The position numbers were made by a program, and so were the translations under genes. Positions 9,543 through 19,931 of a stretch of 64,000 nt of DNA are shown piece after piece. The notes below the pieces were generated by a model. It saw only the letters and a list, made by a program, of their open reading frames with translations. It did not search any database and was not told the DNA's origin. Source of the DNA: Anthracocystis setariae (taxonomy: Eukaryota > Basidiomycota > Ustilaginomycetes > Ustilaginales > Ustilaginaceae); contig CAKMXJ010000010.1 in NCBI GenBank assembly GCA_928724745.1, forward strand, positions 620,001 to 684,000, given 5' to 3'. Every line of letters begins with the position of its first letter. The stretch's first letter is position 1.

Positions 9543-10478
9543 ATGAATTTCAAGACCCTTTTCCCCAGACCGCATCTTTGCCGGTCCCTTCTCTGGTCTT
9601 CCCTACATCCTCACCTGGACCAGCTATCGGAGATGTCGACGCTTCGTGCCATCGGAGGCATCCGACTGGCATCCACATCTCGTCTCGTGTCGTCTCGAGC
9701 CTTGTCCTCCAGTCGCCAAGCCAGCAATGACACTCAGATGCGGATGCTGATCGTCGGCTCACCCGGTTCAGGCAAAGGCACCCAATCTTCTCGTCTGCTC
9801 AAACACTACTCCTTCTCTGTCCTGTCCGCGGGCGACGTGCTTCGTTCCCACGTCTCGCGACGAACCGACATCGGCAAGAAAGCAGACACCGTCATCAAAG
9901 CCGGCAATCTCATGCCAGACTCGATCATGATGGATCTCATCGGTGCCGAAGTGCAAACGCTTGGATGCAAAGACTGGCTACTCGATGGATTCCCACGAAC
10001 CCTCGGTCAAGCGCAGGGACTCGACAAACTACTCGACTCGCAGCAAAGAGCGTTACGCTTGGTCGTCAATCTCGACGTGCCAGAAGATGTGATCCTCGAT
10101 CGCATCTTGCAAAGGTGGACTCACCTGCCGTCAGGACGCGTATACAACTTGAGCTATAACCCACCCAAGGTCGAGGGCAAGGACGATATTACAGGAGAAC
10201 CATTGGCCAAAAGGGAGGATGATAACGTCGAGACGTTCGGCAAACGTCTCAAATCCTTTCACGCACAGACGGAACCCATGCTGGACCACTACCGTCGGAA
10301 ATCAGGTTCCATCCTCGACATCGATTGCCGCACTCAAACCCAGACGAGCCCGGAAACAGCAAAAAGGGATGACCTCTTTGTGAATCTCAAGGGCGATACA
10401 TCCAACCAGATCTGGCCCCATCTGTTGCAAATCGTCCAAAGCAGATTCCCACATCTCGAAACTGCCTCTCAGTCGTAG
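9543..10478 (+). CDS. ADK2: Mitochondrial adenylate kinase (AK3 type, GTP:AMP phosphotransferase)
   Basis: The P-loop GSPGSGKGTQ is at about residues 75-84, followed by the AMP-site blocks SAGDVLRSHV and DGFPRTLGQAQ. A long LID segment (HLPSGRVYNLSYNPPKVEG) lacks the zinc-binding cysteines of some bacterial enzymes. About 65 residues before the kinase core are rich in Arg, Ser and Leu without acidic residues, as in a mitochondrial presequence. Two starts are possible, 9543 and the ATG at 9633; both leave a targeting peptide. The length, about 240 residues without the presequence, fits the long-form family. It recycles AMP in the matrix with GTP or ATP. The name follows the yeast AK3 homologue; identity at gene level is inferred. 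Confidence 0.88.
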   Translation: MNFKTLFPRPHLCRSLLWSSLHPHLDQLSEMSTLRAIGGIRLASTSRLVSSRALSSSRQASNDTQMRMLIVGSPGSGKGTQSSRLLKHYSFSVLSAGDVLRSHVSRRTDIGKKADTVIKAGNLMPDSIMMDLIGAEVQTLGCKDWLLDGFPRTLGQAQGLDKLLDSQQRALRLVVNLDVPEDVILDRILQRWTHLPSGRVYNLSYNPPKVEGKDDITGEPLAKREDDNVETFGKRLKSFHAQTEPMLDHYRRKSGSILDIDCRTQTQTSPETAKRDDLFVNLKGDTSNQIWPHLLQIVQSRFPHLETASQS

Positions 10479-10642
10479 CCGTCTAACACCCACACATAGA
10501 CACAGAAACCTAATGCGATGGATGGCGGAGACGATAATGATATCCTATGTAATACATTAAAATTGCAGTGAGACATGCTCAAAGACTTGTCGGTTCTTCC
10601 GTAAATGCACCCTCCTCTGCTCCGTGTTCTCCCTCTCTCGCG

Positions 10643-13303
10643 TCAGTCGGTAAAGGCGGCTGGTAAAGTTGCAACGTGTTGCTCCTGCTCATTCCTCAAC
10701 TCCATGTCGCCGCCCGTGCCCGATCTGCCATTGAGTAGATCCCTCCCCTTAAACCCCTCCACCCTCTCCTTTAGATCCTGGAACTCTTCGAGCAACACTC
10801 TGAGGTGGAACTCAAACTCCAAATTGGCGACGACCAACTTGGCGATCCTTTCATGTTCCGGATTGGCCCCACGCTGGAGGCTCGAATGCAACGCTTGCAA
10901 CACCTGTTCTGGATGGTCCTCATCCGTATCGTCGGAATCGTTCGAGGCGTGCGGTCTGGGTTGTCGCGAAAGGTAGTACTGGCGCAACGCTGGCACCTCG
11001 GTCATGGCTTCCAGAATCATAGTTTCGTTGAGCCTGAGCAAGCTGACCGAGTGTTGAAACGTCTGCAGTGCTGCAAGCGCCAATTTCTGCGGAGTCGATA
11101 CTAGCGTTTGCTCGACCTCATGTGCGGCGCCGTTGGAAAGGTGGACGCGACTGCCCAACTCGTCAAAGTTCATATTCCCCGTCGGATCGATCAGGATATT
11201 CGACGGAATCGACATGATCACTTCCTGCCCCGCCTCAGCTGCTGCCGCTCTCCGCCCATGCACCGCAATCGAATGCCGCCTCGCCTCCTCCTCCTCCATA
11301 CTCTGCCTGAGCCGCTTCATCTGCTGATTGCGCAGATCCGGCTCGCTCTGCCGCTTCGGATTGAGCCTCTTCCCCTTGTATCTCGCCTCGGCTGCCTTGA
11401 TTTCCAAATCGGCTTCAAACCGCTTCTCCTCCTCCTTCTCCCTCTTCCTCCGCCTCTTGTGCGCCTTGGCCTCGGCACGGTCGAACAACCTCGCCGTCGA
11501 CTTTGTCAACATATGATGCAGGATGCCTCCAAACGCATCCTGCACCACCGCCAGCAAGATCGTCAACACAGCTACGCCCATCAACCCCCACATGACAAAC
11601 AGACCGCGTCCGAGCTGCGTCACGGGATGGTAATCTCCATACCCAATCGTAATCATGGCGATGAAACAGAACCACAACGCTCCCGCATAACTCCATCGCT
11701 CGGCAAACTTGAACGCCACCGCACCCAACAACCAGAACGCAAACGTAATCGACGCAGCCAGCACGAGCTTGAGCCTAGCAGCACTGATCGCTTCTCGACG
11801 CGCGTGTTGCTCAAACGTTCGAAAGTCTTCCTCGGTCCTACGCTTGGCTGCCAGCAGCTCGGTTCGGAGCGCGGTGATTTCGCGTTGCATTTCGGGGTCC
11901 CCGGCAGTTGCATCAGTGCGCTTCTCGCTGCCCTCGGCGGACTTGAGAGGATCCGGTGATGCATCCGACGACGAACCAACGTTGGTGTCCGATGATGCCG
12001 TTGTTTCCGGTTCAGCGTGGGATAAGCCAGCAGCTTGGGCCTCCATCCTGACGAGCGCTTCGGCAAAGTCATGGCTTTGCTCATCTTCGGCTGCGTGTGG
12101 ATTGTTGTTGAAGCTGAAACTGAACGTTCGCGGTAGAGCTCGACGCAAGGCGCGGTCTTGACGCTTTTGCTTTTTGTGCGCCAACTTACGCTCGGCAATG
12201 CGTCGACGGCGTTCCTTGTTTCGAGCTAAAAGTGTCGCCTGGAAGGTTTCCAAGATGGCGTTCCTGGCAGCTGCGACGACGAGCGCGACCAGAACGATCC
12301 CGATGGGCGCATAGAAGAAAATCAGCACTTTGCCGCCAACACTGGGCGGTACAATGTCTCCAAATCCCACCGTCAGCACGGTGGCGGTGGAAAAGTAAAG
12401 AGCGCTGATGAAGTCGATGTGGATCAGATAGACAAACACGATAGCTCCGAGCGAGAGATACAGCAACAATCCCATAACAGCCAACACCAATCCCTTTTGG
12501 AGCTGTGTAAGGCCCGAGCCTGCGTTGCGGAAATCATTGGTCTTGACATAGTCATAGACCAAGCTGATGGTGACGCACGTCGAGGTGGCGGTGGACGCAC
12601 ACACCATGTAGTAACTGGCACTGAGACTGAGACCGTCATGTCTCGGTGAAAAGATGCCGGCAAACACTGCCAAGGCTACCACATTGATGATGTCGTGCAG
12701 CATGAATCCAGCGATAGCCAGCGCGATGCTCGTCCTGGGCCGCAGGATCTCGAGGAAACGGAAAATGATGGCTGCGTTTGCAACAACAGCCGCTGTGAGC
12801 GATATCGCCAAACCTGTCGTAAGAAGAGGAGGATTTTGGACAAACCTTTGCACGATACCGTTGTCGTCGATCTTGGCATACCACTGCGACGTCAATCCGG
12901 GCACCTCGAGAAGGATGGAGAAGGGTGCGACCAGACCGGAGAAGATGGGTGTCCGGCGCACCACCAACGTCGGTGCTGCATCTACATGGCGGTCGTCATC
13001 ATGAAGAAAGTGGGAGCGATGATGAGAGTTGGAGCCGCCATCTGTGCCCGTGAGGAAGGTTCGAAGGGTGTTTGTTGTAGGCACGCGCCGAAGCTGCTTG
13101 GACGCGGTGCGCGATTGGGATCCTGATGGTTTACGCGCATTGCTTTTGTGCTTGTCGCTGTGATAGCGGATATGAGGCTTACGCACACCAGATTTGTGCG
13201 TTTTGAGCGGTGGAATATGCGAGGTGATATGCGTGGGTTTGATCGAAGATGCCGCCGGAAGCAGCGGTGGTCGCTCCGGCACTTGATCTTGTGGATCTGC
13301 CAT
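10643..13303 (-). CDS. TOK1: TOK-type outward-rectifying potassium channel
   Basis: An 886-residue membrane protein from the ATG at 13303 (MADPQDQVPERPP). Two pore loops carry the potassium filter: TVGFGDIVPP near residue 310 and TIGYGDYHPV near 550, the spacing typical of fungal two-pore TOK channels with eight membrane segments. Hydrophobic segments occur before the first pore (LTTGLAISLTAAVVANAAII and others). A long charged linker between pores (residues about 350-500) and a charged C-terminal region with Lys/Arg/Glu-rich stretches face the cytosol. The channel lets potassium out on depolarisation at the plasma membrane. It is convergent with the adenylate kinase gene (164 bases between stops). 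The upstream frame extension has no ATG, so I use 13303. Confidence 0.92.
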   Translation of the reverse strand: MADPQDQVPERPPLLPAASSIKPTHITSHIPPLKTHKSGVRKPHIRYHSDKHKSNARKPSGSQSRTASKQLRRVPTTNTLRTFLTGTDGGSNSHHRSHFLHDDDRHVDAAPTLVVRRTPIFSGLVAPFSILLEVPGLTSQWYAKIDDNGIVQRFVQNPPLLTTGLAISLTAAVVANAAIIFRFLEILRPRTSIALAIAGFMLHDIINVVALAVFAGIFSPRHDGLSLSASYYMVCASTATSTCVTISLVYDYVKTNDFRNAGSGLTQLQKGLVLAVMGLLLYLSLGAIVFVYLIHIDFISALYFSTATVLTVGFGDIVPPSVGGKVLIFFYAPIGIVLVALVVAAARNAILETFQATLLARNKERRRRIAERKLAHKKQKRQDRALRRALPRTFSFSFNNNPHAAEDEQSHDFAEALVRMEAQAAGLSHAEPETTASSDTNVGSSSDASPDPLKSAEGSEKRTDATAGDPEMQREITALRTELLAAKRRTEEDFRTFEQHARREAISAARLKLVLAASITFAFWLLGAVAFKFAERWSYAGALWFCFIAMITIGYGDYHPVTQLGRGLFVMWGLMGVAVLTILLAVVQDAFGGILHHMLTKSTARLFDRAEAKAHKRRRKREKEEEKRFEADLEIKAAEARYKGKRLNPKRQSEPDLRNQQMKRLRQSMEEEEARRHSIAVHGRRAAAAEAGQEVIMSIPSNILIDPTGNMNFDELGSRVHLSNGAAHEVEQTLVSTPQKLALAALQTFQHSVSLLRLNETMILEAMTEVPALRQYYLSRQPRPHASNDSDDTDEDHPEQVLQALHSSLQRGANPEHERIAKLVVANLEFEFHLRVLLEEFQDLKERVEGFKGRDLLNGRSGTGGDMELRNEQEQHVATLPAAFTD

Positions 13304-13762
13304 AGCGAGCGTTGTATGCGTGGGGTCGACCACGTCGATCCGTGGGGTGAGCTTGACCAAGAGCAAAGGCTCGACAGACTATAACCGACTCATGGCCTCT
13401 AGGTTGGTGATGAGAAGGTGTTGTTGTGTTGCACAAGCAAGTGACAGGTTGTACAGGTTGTAAGGCAATGTGGCCCACTGTGCACACCTCGGAATCTGGC
13501 CCCGATTCACAGTTGCAGCGGCGAATAAAAAAATAAATCAACGACGCAGGGTCCAGTCTCTGCAGAAAAGAGACAAAACTAAACTGTTGAATTTAAATTT
13601 TAATTCTAATAATAATTCTTTTTAGTGCATTTTACACCGTATTTTTTGACAGCAAACGTGCCGGAAGCGGAATCACGTAACGACTCTAATCACACCAACG
13701 CAGTGGTTATCGTAGACGGTGAGCTGGAATAGTCCGCCCATCCGCCAAGTACCTCTTCTGCT
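13304..13762. other. Intergenic, left border of the secreted-protein cluster
   Basis: Holds the TOK channel promoter and the 3' flank of the first cluster gene. A strongly AT-rich patch lies at about 13585-13625. No gene is supported. Confidence 0.4.
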
Positions 13763-14794
13763 TCAACGATGGACCAGATGCGGAACCACTGATGTGATAC
13801 TATGGGTTTCCAAGAGCCCTTGGATACTATCCCAAGGGAGAGGCATAGCACCCAGGAATGCCACTCTCGGTTCTGCGCGTGGCGAAAGCATTGCTTCGTA
13901 GAAATACCATAGCGACGATCGCGAAGGTACAATTTCGAGTTCCGTATGGTCTAGCCACGATCCTTGCACCATTAGAATGCGGCGGACGGCGCCACCTGAA
14001 TCTGCAAACGTAAGACGGTATATCGTCGGATGAGGTCTTCCATGCCTGCCTATCTCAACCAGCATATGTATGCGCAGCACACCTTGCAAGAAACGGTCGA
14101 TCATAATTAGGTTCCTCCATGAATTCCTTTGCAAAGTAACTGGTTGCCAGAGGTACTGGCCTTCTTCGACACTCGTTCCATGCCCAACCTGGCCAAGGTT
14201 GGTTCCTGCTCGCGCCAGTCCGTTCGCTATGGTCGCATGGATGCTTTCCAATGCACTCGGTTCGGGCCGATAGATCACCATCGCGCGCATTCGGTTATCG
14301 GCGATGAAATCCTCAAAGTTGGCAGGTCGTAGCCTGTCGCCCTCATACAGTGATCGGAAAAAGGGCATGTCGATCGGGTACGGTTTGGCTTGCATCCTAT
14401 AGTTACCGATGTCAAACGGTCCGTACTGCCGACCGTCTTGCAATGTGACCTGATTGATCACACGCGGAGCTCTTCGCGCATCACCATTTGTTGCCGTACT
14501 ATACCAGGGGGAATGATCCCTGTACCAGTGTGCAACAGCTGGATCTATCAAGCCGCCTATCATGAGCCTCTGCCGACTTCTCGGTCCTGGTGCGGGCAGC
14601 TGCTCTGGCTGAGCCGGATGATCAGGATGAGAAAGCAAGTCTGCCGGTCTCGCCGGCCTCTCGGTGATCGGAAGAAACTGGTTTCTGGGCACATCTGCGT
14701 ACAGCAACCGGGGCCGGTCGGGGTCATCCGCGCAATAGCTGATGCCAACAGATAGCACCACGACAAGGATGATCCACAGCATTCCCTGCTGCAT
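13763..14794 (-). CDS. Secreted cluster protein, large cysteine-free family, copy 1
   Basis: A 343-residue protein with signal peptide MQQGMLWIILVVVLSVGISYC and no cysteine after it. A Pro-rich variable region (residues 22-80) precedes the conserved part. Family blocks are YGPF (124-127), YPIDMPFFRSLY (139-150), YRPEP (175-179), GQYLWQPVT (212-220), RRILM (271-275), SLWYFYEA (294-301) and FLGAMPLP (313-320). It is closest to copy 2 next door: both have DPxVAHW, LxDGRxYGPF and FEDF blocks, so a tandem duplication is likely. TATATATTTA at 14869-14878 lies about 75 bases upstream. The function is unknown; it could belong to the smut Eff1-like effectors, which I cannot verify here. Confidence 0.8.
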   Translation of the reverse strand: MQQGMLWIILVVVLSVGISYCADDPDRPRLLYADVPRNQFLPITERPARPADLLSHPDHPAQPEQLPAPGPRSRQRLMIGGLIDPAVAHWYRDHSPWYSTATNGDARRAPRVINQVTLQDGRQYGPFDIGNYRMQAKPYPIDMPFFRSLYEGDRLRPANFEDFIADNRMRAMVIYRPEPSALESIHATIANGLARAGTNLGQVGHGTSVEEGQYLWQPVTLQRNSWRNLIMIDRFLQGVLRIHMLVEIGRHGRPHPTIYRLTFADSGGAVRRILMVQGSWLDHTELEIVPSRSSLWYFYEAMLSPRAEPRVAFLGAMPLPWDSIQGLLETHSITSVVPHLVHR

Positions 14795-14868
14795 GATTAT
14801 CTTGATCTAGGATGAGCAATGATTGGAGATCGTTGAGCATCGAGATGAGGAAACAAGTTTGGCGATAC

Positions 14869-14878
14869 TATATATTTA
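14869..14878 (-). promoter_or_regulatory. TATA-like element of copy 1
   Basis: AT-only stretch 75-85 bases before the start codon, at the same kind of distance as in the other cluster genes. Confidence 0.5.
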
Positions 14879-14914
14879 CGGAACAATGTCTCGCAGCGCT
14901 GATCCGTCCGACCA

Positions 14915-15472
14915 ATGATGAGCCTCCATCATCTGCTTCTCAGTGCTCTTGCAGCGCTTATTAAGACGTTCGCGCACCCACCGGCAACCACCGTAACCAC
15001 GCCAGCCACTATTCACGAGGCAGGCTTGGCGTTGCGCAGCATGTCAGGATTACACTCTGCAGTACGTACAGGTATACTGCTGTGGAGACGAGTTCGATTT
15101 TCTTTCCCACTCCACCTCACTTCCCCACCATCGAGCCAGCTCCACCGTCGTCGAACTGCAATATGTGTGGATATCGTGGCAATCAGAGAGCATGCACAAG
15201 CCAACCGATCTCTGCTTCTCGATCATTCGCATCCGGGCGATGCTTGCGCTATCTTTCATTGCAACAACGTCGAAACCGACAACATTTTCTTGGCGAGACT
15301 TACGAGCATCGAGCTCAAGTTGTCCGGTCACTGCGGGGACAATGATGAAGCGAGCGAGAGAATATGTAGGAGCTACTGTACTTCGTCTGATGCCACGGGA
15401 GATGCTCGTAGCGAGAACACTGACTGCTTCCATTTAGCCATCACCGCAGCCAGATCGAGATCCCATCACTAA
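14915..15472 (+). CDS. Doubtful open frame with signal-like N-terminus between copies 1 and 2
   Basis: A 185-residue frame starts with MMSLHHLLLSALAALIKTFAHP, which could act as a signal peptide, and contains about seven cysteines. It overlaps the stop codon of copy 2 on the other strand by a few bases and covers the whole upstream region of copy 1. No domain or paralogue is visible. It may be chance. Confidence 0.22.
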   Translation: MMSLHHLLLSALAALIKTFAHPPATTVTTPATIHEAGLALRSMSGLHSAVRTGILLWRRVRFSFPLHLTSPPSSQLHRRRTAICVDIVAIREHAQANRSLLLDHSHPGDACAIFHCNNVETDNIFLARLTSIELKLSGHCGDNDEASERICRSYCTSSDATGDARSENTDCFHLAITAARSRSHH

Positions 15473-16569
15473 TGATGAAAGGCAGCCTCGATTGCGGAAT
15501 TGCTCCAAAGAGCTGCAATCACATCCTTTGGCAATCCCATGGCGCCGAGGTAAGCCAACTTCGGCTTCGGGTGACCCGGACGCTCGGACACCATCCCTTC
15601 AAAAAACAGCCAAAGACTTGAATCCGCAGGTTCGGCAGTGCCAATATCGGTATGTCTTCTCCACGAACCTTGAAGCATAAGAATATGTCTCGGACCCAGT
15701 GGAGTTGGTACTGTCAGATGGTATAGAGTAGGTATACTTGGGTGATGATCTCCAAATGCCGAGATTATGGCTCCGTACATGCGCTCCTGAAGGAACTTTT
15801 GAGGTACCTGTAGCTGGCGACCATCCTTGGTAACTGAGGTGGCAGGCCACAGGTACTGTCCATTCTGAAGTCCATCTGTCGGGCTTTCCCGCATCGATGC
15901 CTGCCTAATCTGTGGAAGCCAATGCGCAATAGCATCATGAATGCTACCCAAAACATACGGCTCGGGTCGGTAAACGACATCAGAGCCCCTGGTCAAAAGT
16001 GGACTTCCATCGAAAAAATCCTCGAAATCGGCTGGTTCGAGCCCGTCCCCATGATACAAGTGACTAAGAAACGGTATATCGAGCGGATATCGCACCGACT
16101 GCATCTGATGGGATCCGACTTTGAAAGGTCCATATTCTCTCCCATCTCGTAACGTGGCTTGCGGGATCTTGAACTTTGGATGCCTCCGAGTCTTCAGGTC
16201 GATCCCAGCCTTTTGCCAAGGTGGAATGGGATCAAACCAATGCGCGACGCCTGGATCTAGCTCTGCCTGTATGGAACCCGAAGCCCCGGCTGCTTGTCGT
16301 GCTGGCTGCGAACGCGGACTTTGCTGCGACTGCGGAGTATCCGTAAGGAAGGCAGAATGCGCAGGCCGAGGAAGCTGGATCGGCGGGTTTGTCCTAATTA
16401 ATTGCCTATTAGCCACTGATGGGGGTGGAGAATCGTACTCGGGAACCATTCGTGATGTTGAGGGGAGTGACGGCCGACCAGATTCGTCCATACACACAAC
16501 ATCAGACACTGATAGCGCGACGACCAGCGCAACACTCAGCCTCGTAAGCCGGATCTTCATCTTGGTCAA
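15469..16569 (-). CDS. Secreted cluster protein, large cysteine-free family, copy 2
   Basis: A 366-residue protein with signal peptide MTKMKIRLTRLSVALVVALS and no cysteine in the mature part after VVCMD at the signal end. A Ser/Pro/Gln-rich variable region is followed by the family blocks LDPGVAHW, LRDGREYGPF, YPLDIPFLSHLY, VYRPEPYVL, GQYLWP, RHILMLQGSW, SLWLFFEGM and YLGAMGLP. It shares more blocks with copy 1 than with any other member. The stop lies 673 bases from the start of copy 1, and both are on the same strand. ATATTTAT at 16634-16641 is about 65 bases upstream. The function is unknown; secretion and clustering suggest a role at the plant interface (inference). Confidence 0.8.
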   Translation of the reverse strand: MTKMKIRLTRLSVALVVALSVSDVVCMDESGRPSLPSTSRMVPEYDSPPPSVANRQLIRTNPPIQLPRPAHSAFLTDTPQSQQSPRSQPARQAAGASGSIQAELDPGVAHWFDPIPPWQKAGIDLKTRRHPKFKIPQATLRDGREYGPFKVGSHQMQSVRYPLDIPFLSHLYHGDGLEPADFEDFFDGSPLLTRGSDVVYRPEPYVLGSIHDAIAHWLPQIRQASMRESPTDGLQNGQYLWPATSVTKDGRQLQVPQKFLQERMYGAIISAFGDHHPSIPTLYHLTVPTPLGPRHILMLQGSWRRHTDIGTAEPADSSLWLFFEGMVSERPGHPKPKLAYLGAMGLPKDVIAALWSNSAIEAAFHH

Positions 16570-17901
16570 GTACGAGTCTCTGGCTGGCGGGAGTAGGAAT
16601 TGACTCCAGGGACAAAGGTGGCTCTAGGGCAACATATTTATCTGCTCATCAACGTCGTGTTCATGTCGCTCTCGACCCTACTGTAGTTGGATTGCAGCAT
16701 TGTCTTATCAGGAATGCCTACAGCCGTTAGTGAGTAGTTCCGTAAGCCCACCACCAGCAAACGCCAGTACCTTGGCTATGAAACGGTAGTTGTGTCTTGT
16801 CCACATGAAGTGTCTTGTCCGCATGAAGTGGCATGATGGAGTTCGAGGGCACTCCATACCCGCCGTCCCACCATCGACACTCGGGCATGCATACATACAG
16901 TACTGTATGCATGCTGCTTACAGTCAGCCTTCCGAATGAATAGATACTGTATACCCGGTGACTCGTGCCTCACATCGCGCATTCATGGGTCAACTACAGG
17001 CACCAAACAAAATTCTTCGTGATAGTGATGTGAAAGTATCCAATATCCTTGGAGGAAAAGTCGATGTTTCCTCTTCTCAGCTATCGGATTTAAGAGTCTG
17101 CAGCAGGTATGCATTTCGTACATCCTCGGCCGACGATTTTGTGCAAGCGCAACGTGCTGTTCCCACTTCATCATTTTGTAGATCGTCATCTGTAGTTCAT
17201 AAGAAATGGCGTTCCCCTCATTGGACTTTTCAATATCACACTCAGAACATACATACACTTGCTACCAGAAGCAGTACGATCCAGCCACAATGTGATTCGG
17301 GAAAACAGCCTCGATTCATCAGAGTGATTAGATCGATGCCACACGACGCGCTACTCTCTGCCGGGTGAAAGGGTGTGGCTCAAGTTCCAATCTTGAATCA
17401 ATAATCACTGCCATTTCTTACAAACGTACAGAAGAAGCCAACGTTGCGGGAGAGCATGTTGCTTTGTCAGTCGATGCTATAGAGATTTTCTCGCCTTGAC
17501 AGACTGTGAAGTAGAGTAAAATTGTGTCTTCGTAACCATTTATACCTCTGTCGAGCTACAAAACTTGCCAAATCAAGCCCTCGCCACTGCAGTGTCTCTG
17601 TCAAACTGACTGAAATGATGCTGTGAAACAACAACCATGGAAAGAATCCGTCAACCGTAAGAGCAACAGCAGCAACCACGATTGCGTTGTGTGGCGCTGA
17701 CAGTTGTCCTGACACGTGAGTTCTGTCCATAGCTGTGGATCATCCAACCTCCTCAAATAACACAGCCTGTGAATTTCCTTGATGTATCACCTGGGGTTGC
17801 ATGGTCGGACAGACGGTAACATGAAGTGTTGCACAGCTTCATGACTACTTGTGATCGCCCATCGCAACCAAACGCCAGTCGAGTTGAATCGAGTCAGAAC
17901 T
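16570..17901. other. Intergenic between copies 2 and 3
   Basis: About 1.3 kb without a supported gene. It holds a short imperfect direct repeat (cttgtccacatgaagtg / cttgtccgcatgaagtg) near 16797-16830 and an imperfect palindrome around the CAGTACTG near 16895-16905. A frame at 17467-17730 on the minus strand has no homology I recognise. Confidence 0.4.
16634..16641 (-). promoter_or_regulatory. TATA-like element of copy 2
   Basis: ATATTTAT on the plus strand, about 65 bases before the start codon. Confidence 0.45.
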
Positions 17902-19071
17902 TCAAAAATGAATTGCGCGAACCAAACGTGGAAAAGCTGGCCTCAGGACACCGGCATCTCTGATGACGTTTAATCCTCCGGCAGGAATCAACATTGCACC
18001 CAAGAAAGTCAACCGAGGCATCCCTTGCTCACCGGCAATAAAATGTAAGCCTTCGAAGAAAAAGAGGAGATTGCTGAACGGGGTTGACGATCCATGCAGA
18101 AAGCTGCCAACTTGTGGCGTCGTTGCAATGAGCACATGTCTGACCACCCCTTTGACCGGAACTTCGATGTAGAACATCTTTGGATCTGGAAGCATATGGT
18201 CTACAACGCGCATCCGAAAAATACGGCGGATTGACTGCGACAGATACCTGCGCGGAATCTCGAACTGGCCTGGTGCATTTTTCACCGGCGTGACTGGTGG
18301 CCAGAAGAACGCTCCTTCGATGAAGCCTTTTGAAAGCTCATTCCCCTGCGCCGGCACATAGCCAGCTTTCTTCAACGGCTCCCACAACTTGCTGTGCAAT
18401 GCGGCCAAAAGCAGCGGCTCGGGTCTATATACCGTATGAACGTACGGGAAGACATTCCTTTCCTCTACCAAAGCCTCTAGATTGAAAGGGCTGCCAGTAT
18501 TATATTCATTATAGAGTCGCTGAAAAGCCGGGATATCGAGCGGGTATGGTACCGCTGAGAATTTCAATCGGGTCTTGGGAGGAAAGGGACGATACCGGGT
18601 TGGATTTTCGTGCGGCTTTTCTTGATAGGAACGTAGCAATTGCCAATAGCTCTCTCCGGGTCCTGATGGACCGAAGATAAGGCGATTGTAGGCAGCGACA
18701 ATGTCGTGGGGATCTTGTCTGAGGTGTGGACCCAGATCACGGCTGGGAAGAGCGTCTTGGCCCCACATCATGTTGCCTTCTGGAGGCAGGTTAAGATCGG
18801 GAAGCTGAAAGGCAGCCACATTGGACGACATACCGGCCGCAGCAGAAGCCGATGTGTCGGTGGAAGGCAGTGTAACTGGAAGCTTCGCTCTGGACCCAGA
18901 CGCTTCACCTGACTGTGAAGAAGGTCTCGTATCGGAGAGAGCACTGCTCAAAATCCAAGAGGGCTGGCGTCCTGAGCGGCTAGGATTACTGTTGTCTGTC
19001 AAGTCCATGGCTTGCGCCCATCTTGAAACCCCGATGGTCATGAGCAGTACATAGGCAGTGAAAAGCCGCAT
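17902..19071 (-). CDS. Secreted cluster protein, large cysteine-free family, copy 3
   Basis: A 389-residue protein from the ATG at 19071 (MRLFTAYVLLMTIGVSRWAQA), chosen because it gives a clean signal peptide; the frame upstream has no ATG. The mature part has no cysteine. It is the most divergent copy: VPYPLDIPAFQRLYNEY, VYRPEPLLLAALHSKLW, PLKKAGY, GAFFWPPVTPV, RHVLIATTP, NLLFFFEGLHF and FLGAMLIPAGG mark the family. The blocks LWEPLKKAG and WPPV link it to copies 4 and 5, while VYRPEP links it to 1 and 2. A TATA-like CTTATACT lies at 19164-19171. The function is unknown. Confidence 0.8.
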   Translation of the reverse strand: MRLFTAYVLLMTIGVSRWAQAMDLTDNSNPSRSGRQPSWILSSALSDTRPSSQSGEASGSRAKLPVTLPSTDTSASAAAGMSSNVAAFQLPDLNLPPEGNMMWGQDALPSRDLGPHLRQDPHDIVAAYNRLIFGPSGPGESYWQLLRSYQEKPHENPTRYRPFPPKTRLKFSAVPYPLDIPAFQRLYNEYNTGSPFNLEALVEERNVFPYVHTVYRPEPLLLAALHSKLWEPLKKAGYVPAQGNELSKGFIEGAFFWPPVTPVKNAPGQFEIPRRYLSQSIRRIFRMRVVDHMLPDPKMFYIEVPVKGVVRHVLIATTPQVGSFLHGSSTPFSNLLFFFEGLHFIAGEQGMPRLTFLGAMLIPAGGLNVIRDAGVLRPAFPRLVRAIHF

Positions 19072-19925
19072 GTCGGATCTTAAGAATGGGAACAACGACC
19101 CGGTGTTGGTCCTTCGGTCATCCTTCTTTGAATTGCTTCCAAAAGTGTTCTCGAAGTGGTGAACTTATACTTTTTTTCTAGGTAAGCCCTGAACGCTCTT
19201 GGCAGCGATCTTGCCGGTAAGCTTAAGGTCCCTCTACAATGAGCCGATGATGGCGGCAAGAAAGCCCGCAAGTCCGAAGACGACTTTCGTTTCTGCTTTC
19301 AATTACAGCGGAAGCGATCGACGATCGATGCTGAGCGAAATGAGCGTAAGAAACCGACTATCGAAGACCTTCGTGCAGTATACTGCTTTTCATGAGTCTT
19401 TCATGAATCGAACCTAGATTAGCAGAAGCTGATGCAAGTGTTTTCATTTTCCGCACGCAGGCAGGAAGTGTAACAAAGATGGTCATCATCTCGGACGTTT
19501 GAGCCAACTGTGAGGGGCGACGGACATACAGTATGCAAGAATGAAAAGGACTGAAACGAGGTGGGATGAAAGGAAGAGGGAAAGAAGGAATTCGAAAGAG
19601 CAACGTGACGCTTGCAAAAGGGCGAGAGCGTCTGGGTGGGCGAGGCGAGCATCAGCACCCACTTGACTTGGATCCCACTTCGATGTTCACCGCACTCGAT
19701 GCCTTCATTGTCTATACCCTCGCCTTTACGACTGCTCGCTAGCACTGAATGACAATGTAGAATAAGATGTGAAATGCTGTCTTGCAAGCGGTGAACGAGA
19801 TCAAAGCACTAAGAACGAAAATACGAGAATGACCCATGGTGACGTCGATGAGGTGGATATTACGAGCTTCCTTGCCCTTCTGCTCTTGAGCAAGCGAGAC
19901 GCATTTCGTATTGCTTAACTTTAGG
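19072..19925. other. Intergenic between copy 3 and the decayed copy
   Basis: Contains the copy 3 promoter (TATA-like at 19164-19171) and nothing else that I can support. Minus-strand frames around 19358-19787 lack domains. Confidence 0.4.
19164..19171 (-). promoter_or_regulatory. TATA-like element of copy 3
   Basis: CTTATACT on the plus strand, about 95 bases before the start codon. Confidence 0.35.
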
Positions 19926-19931
19926 TTATAC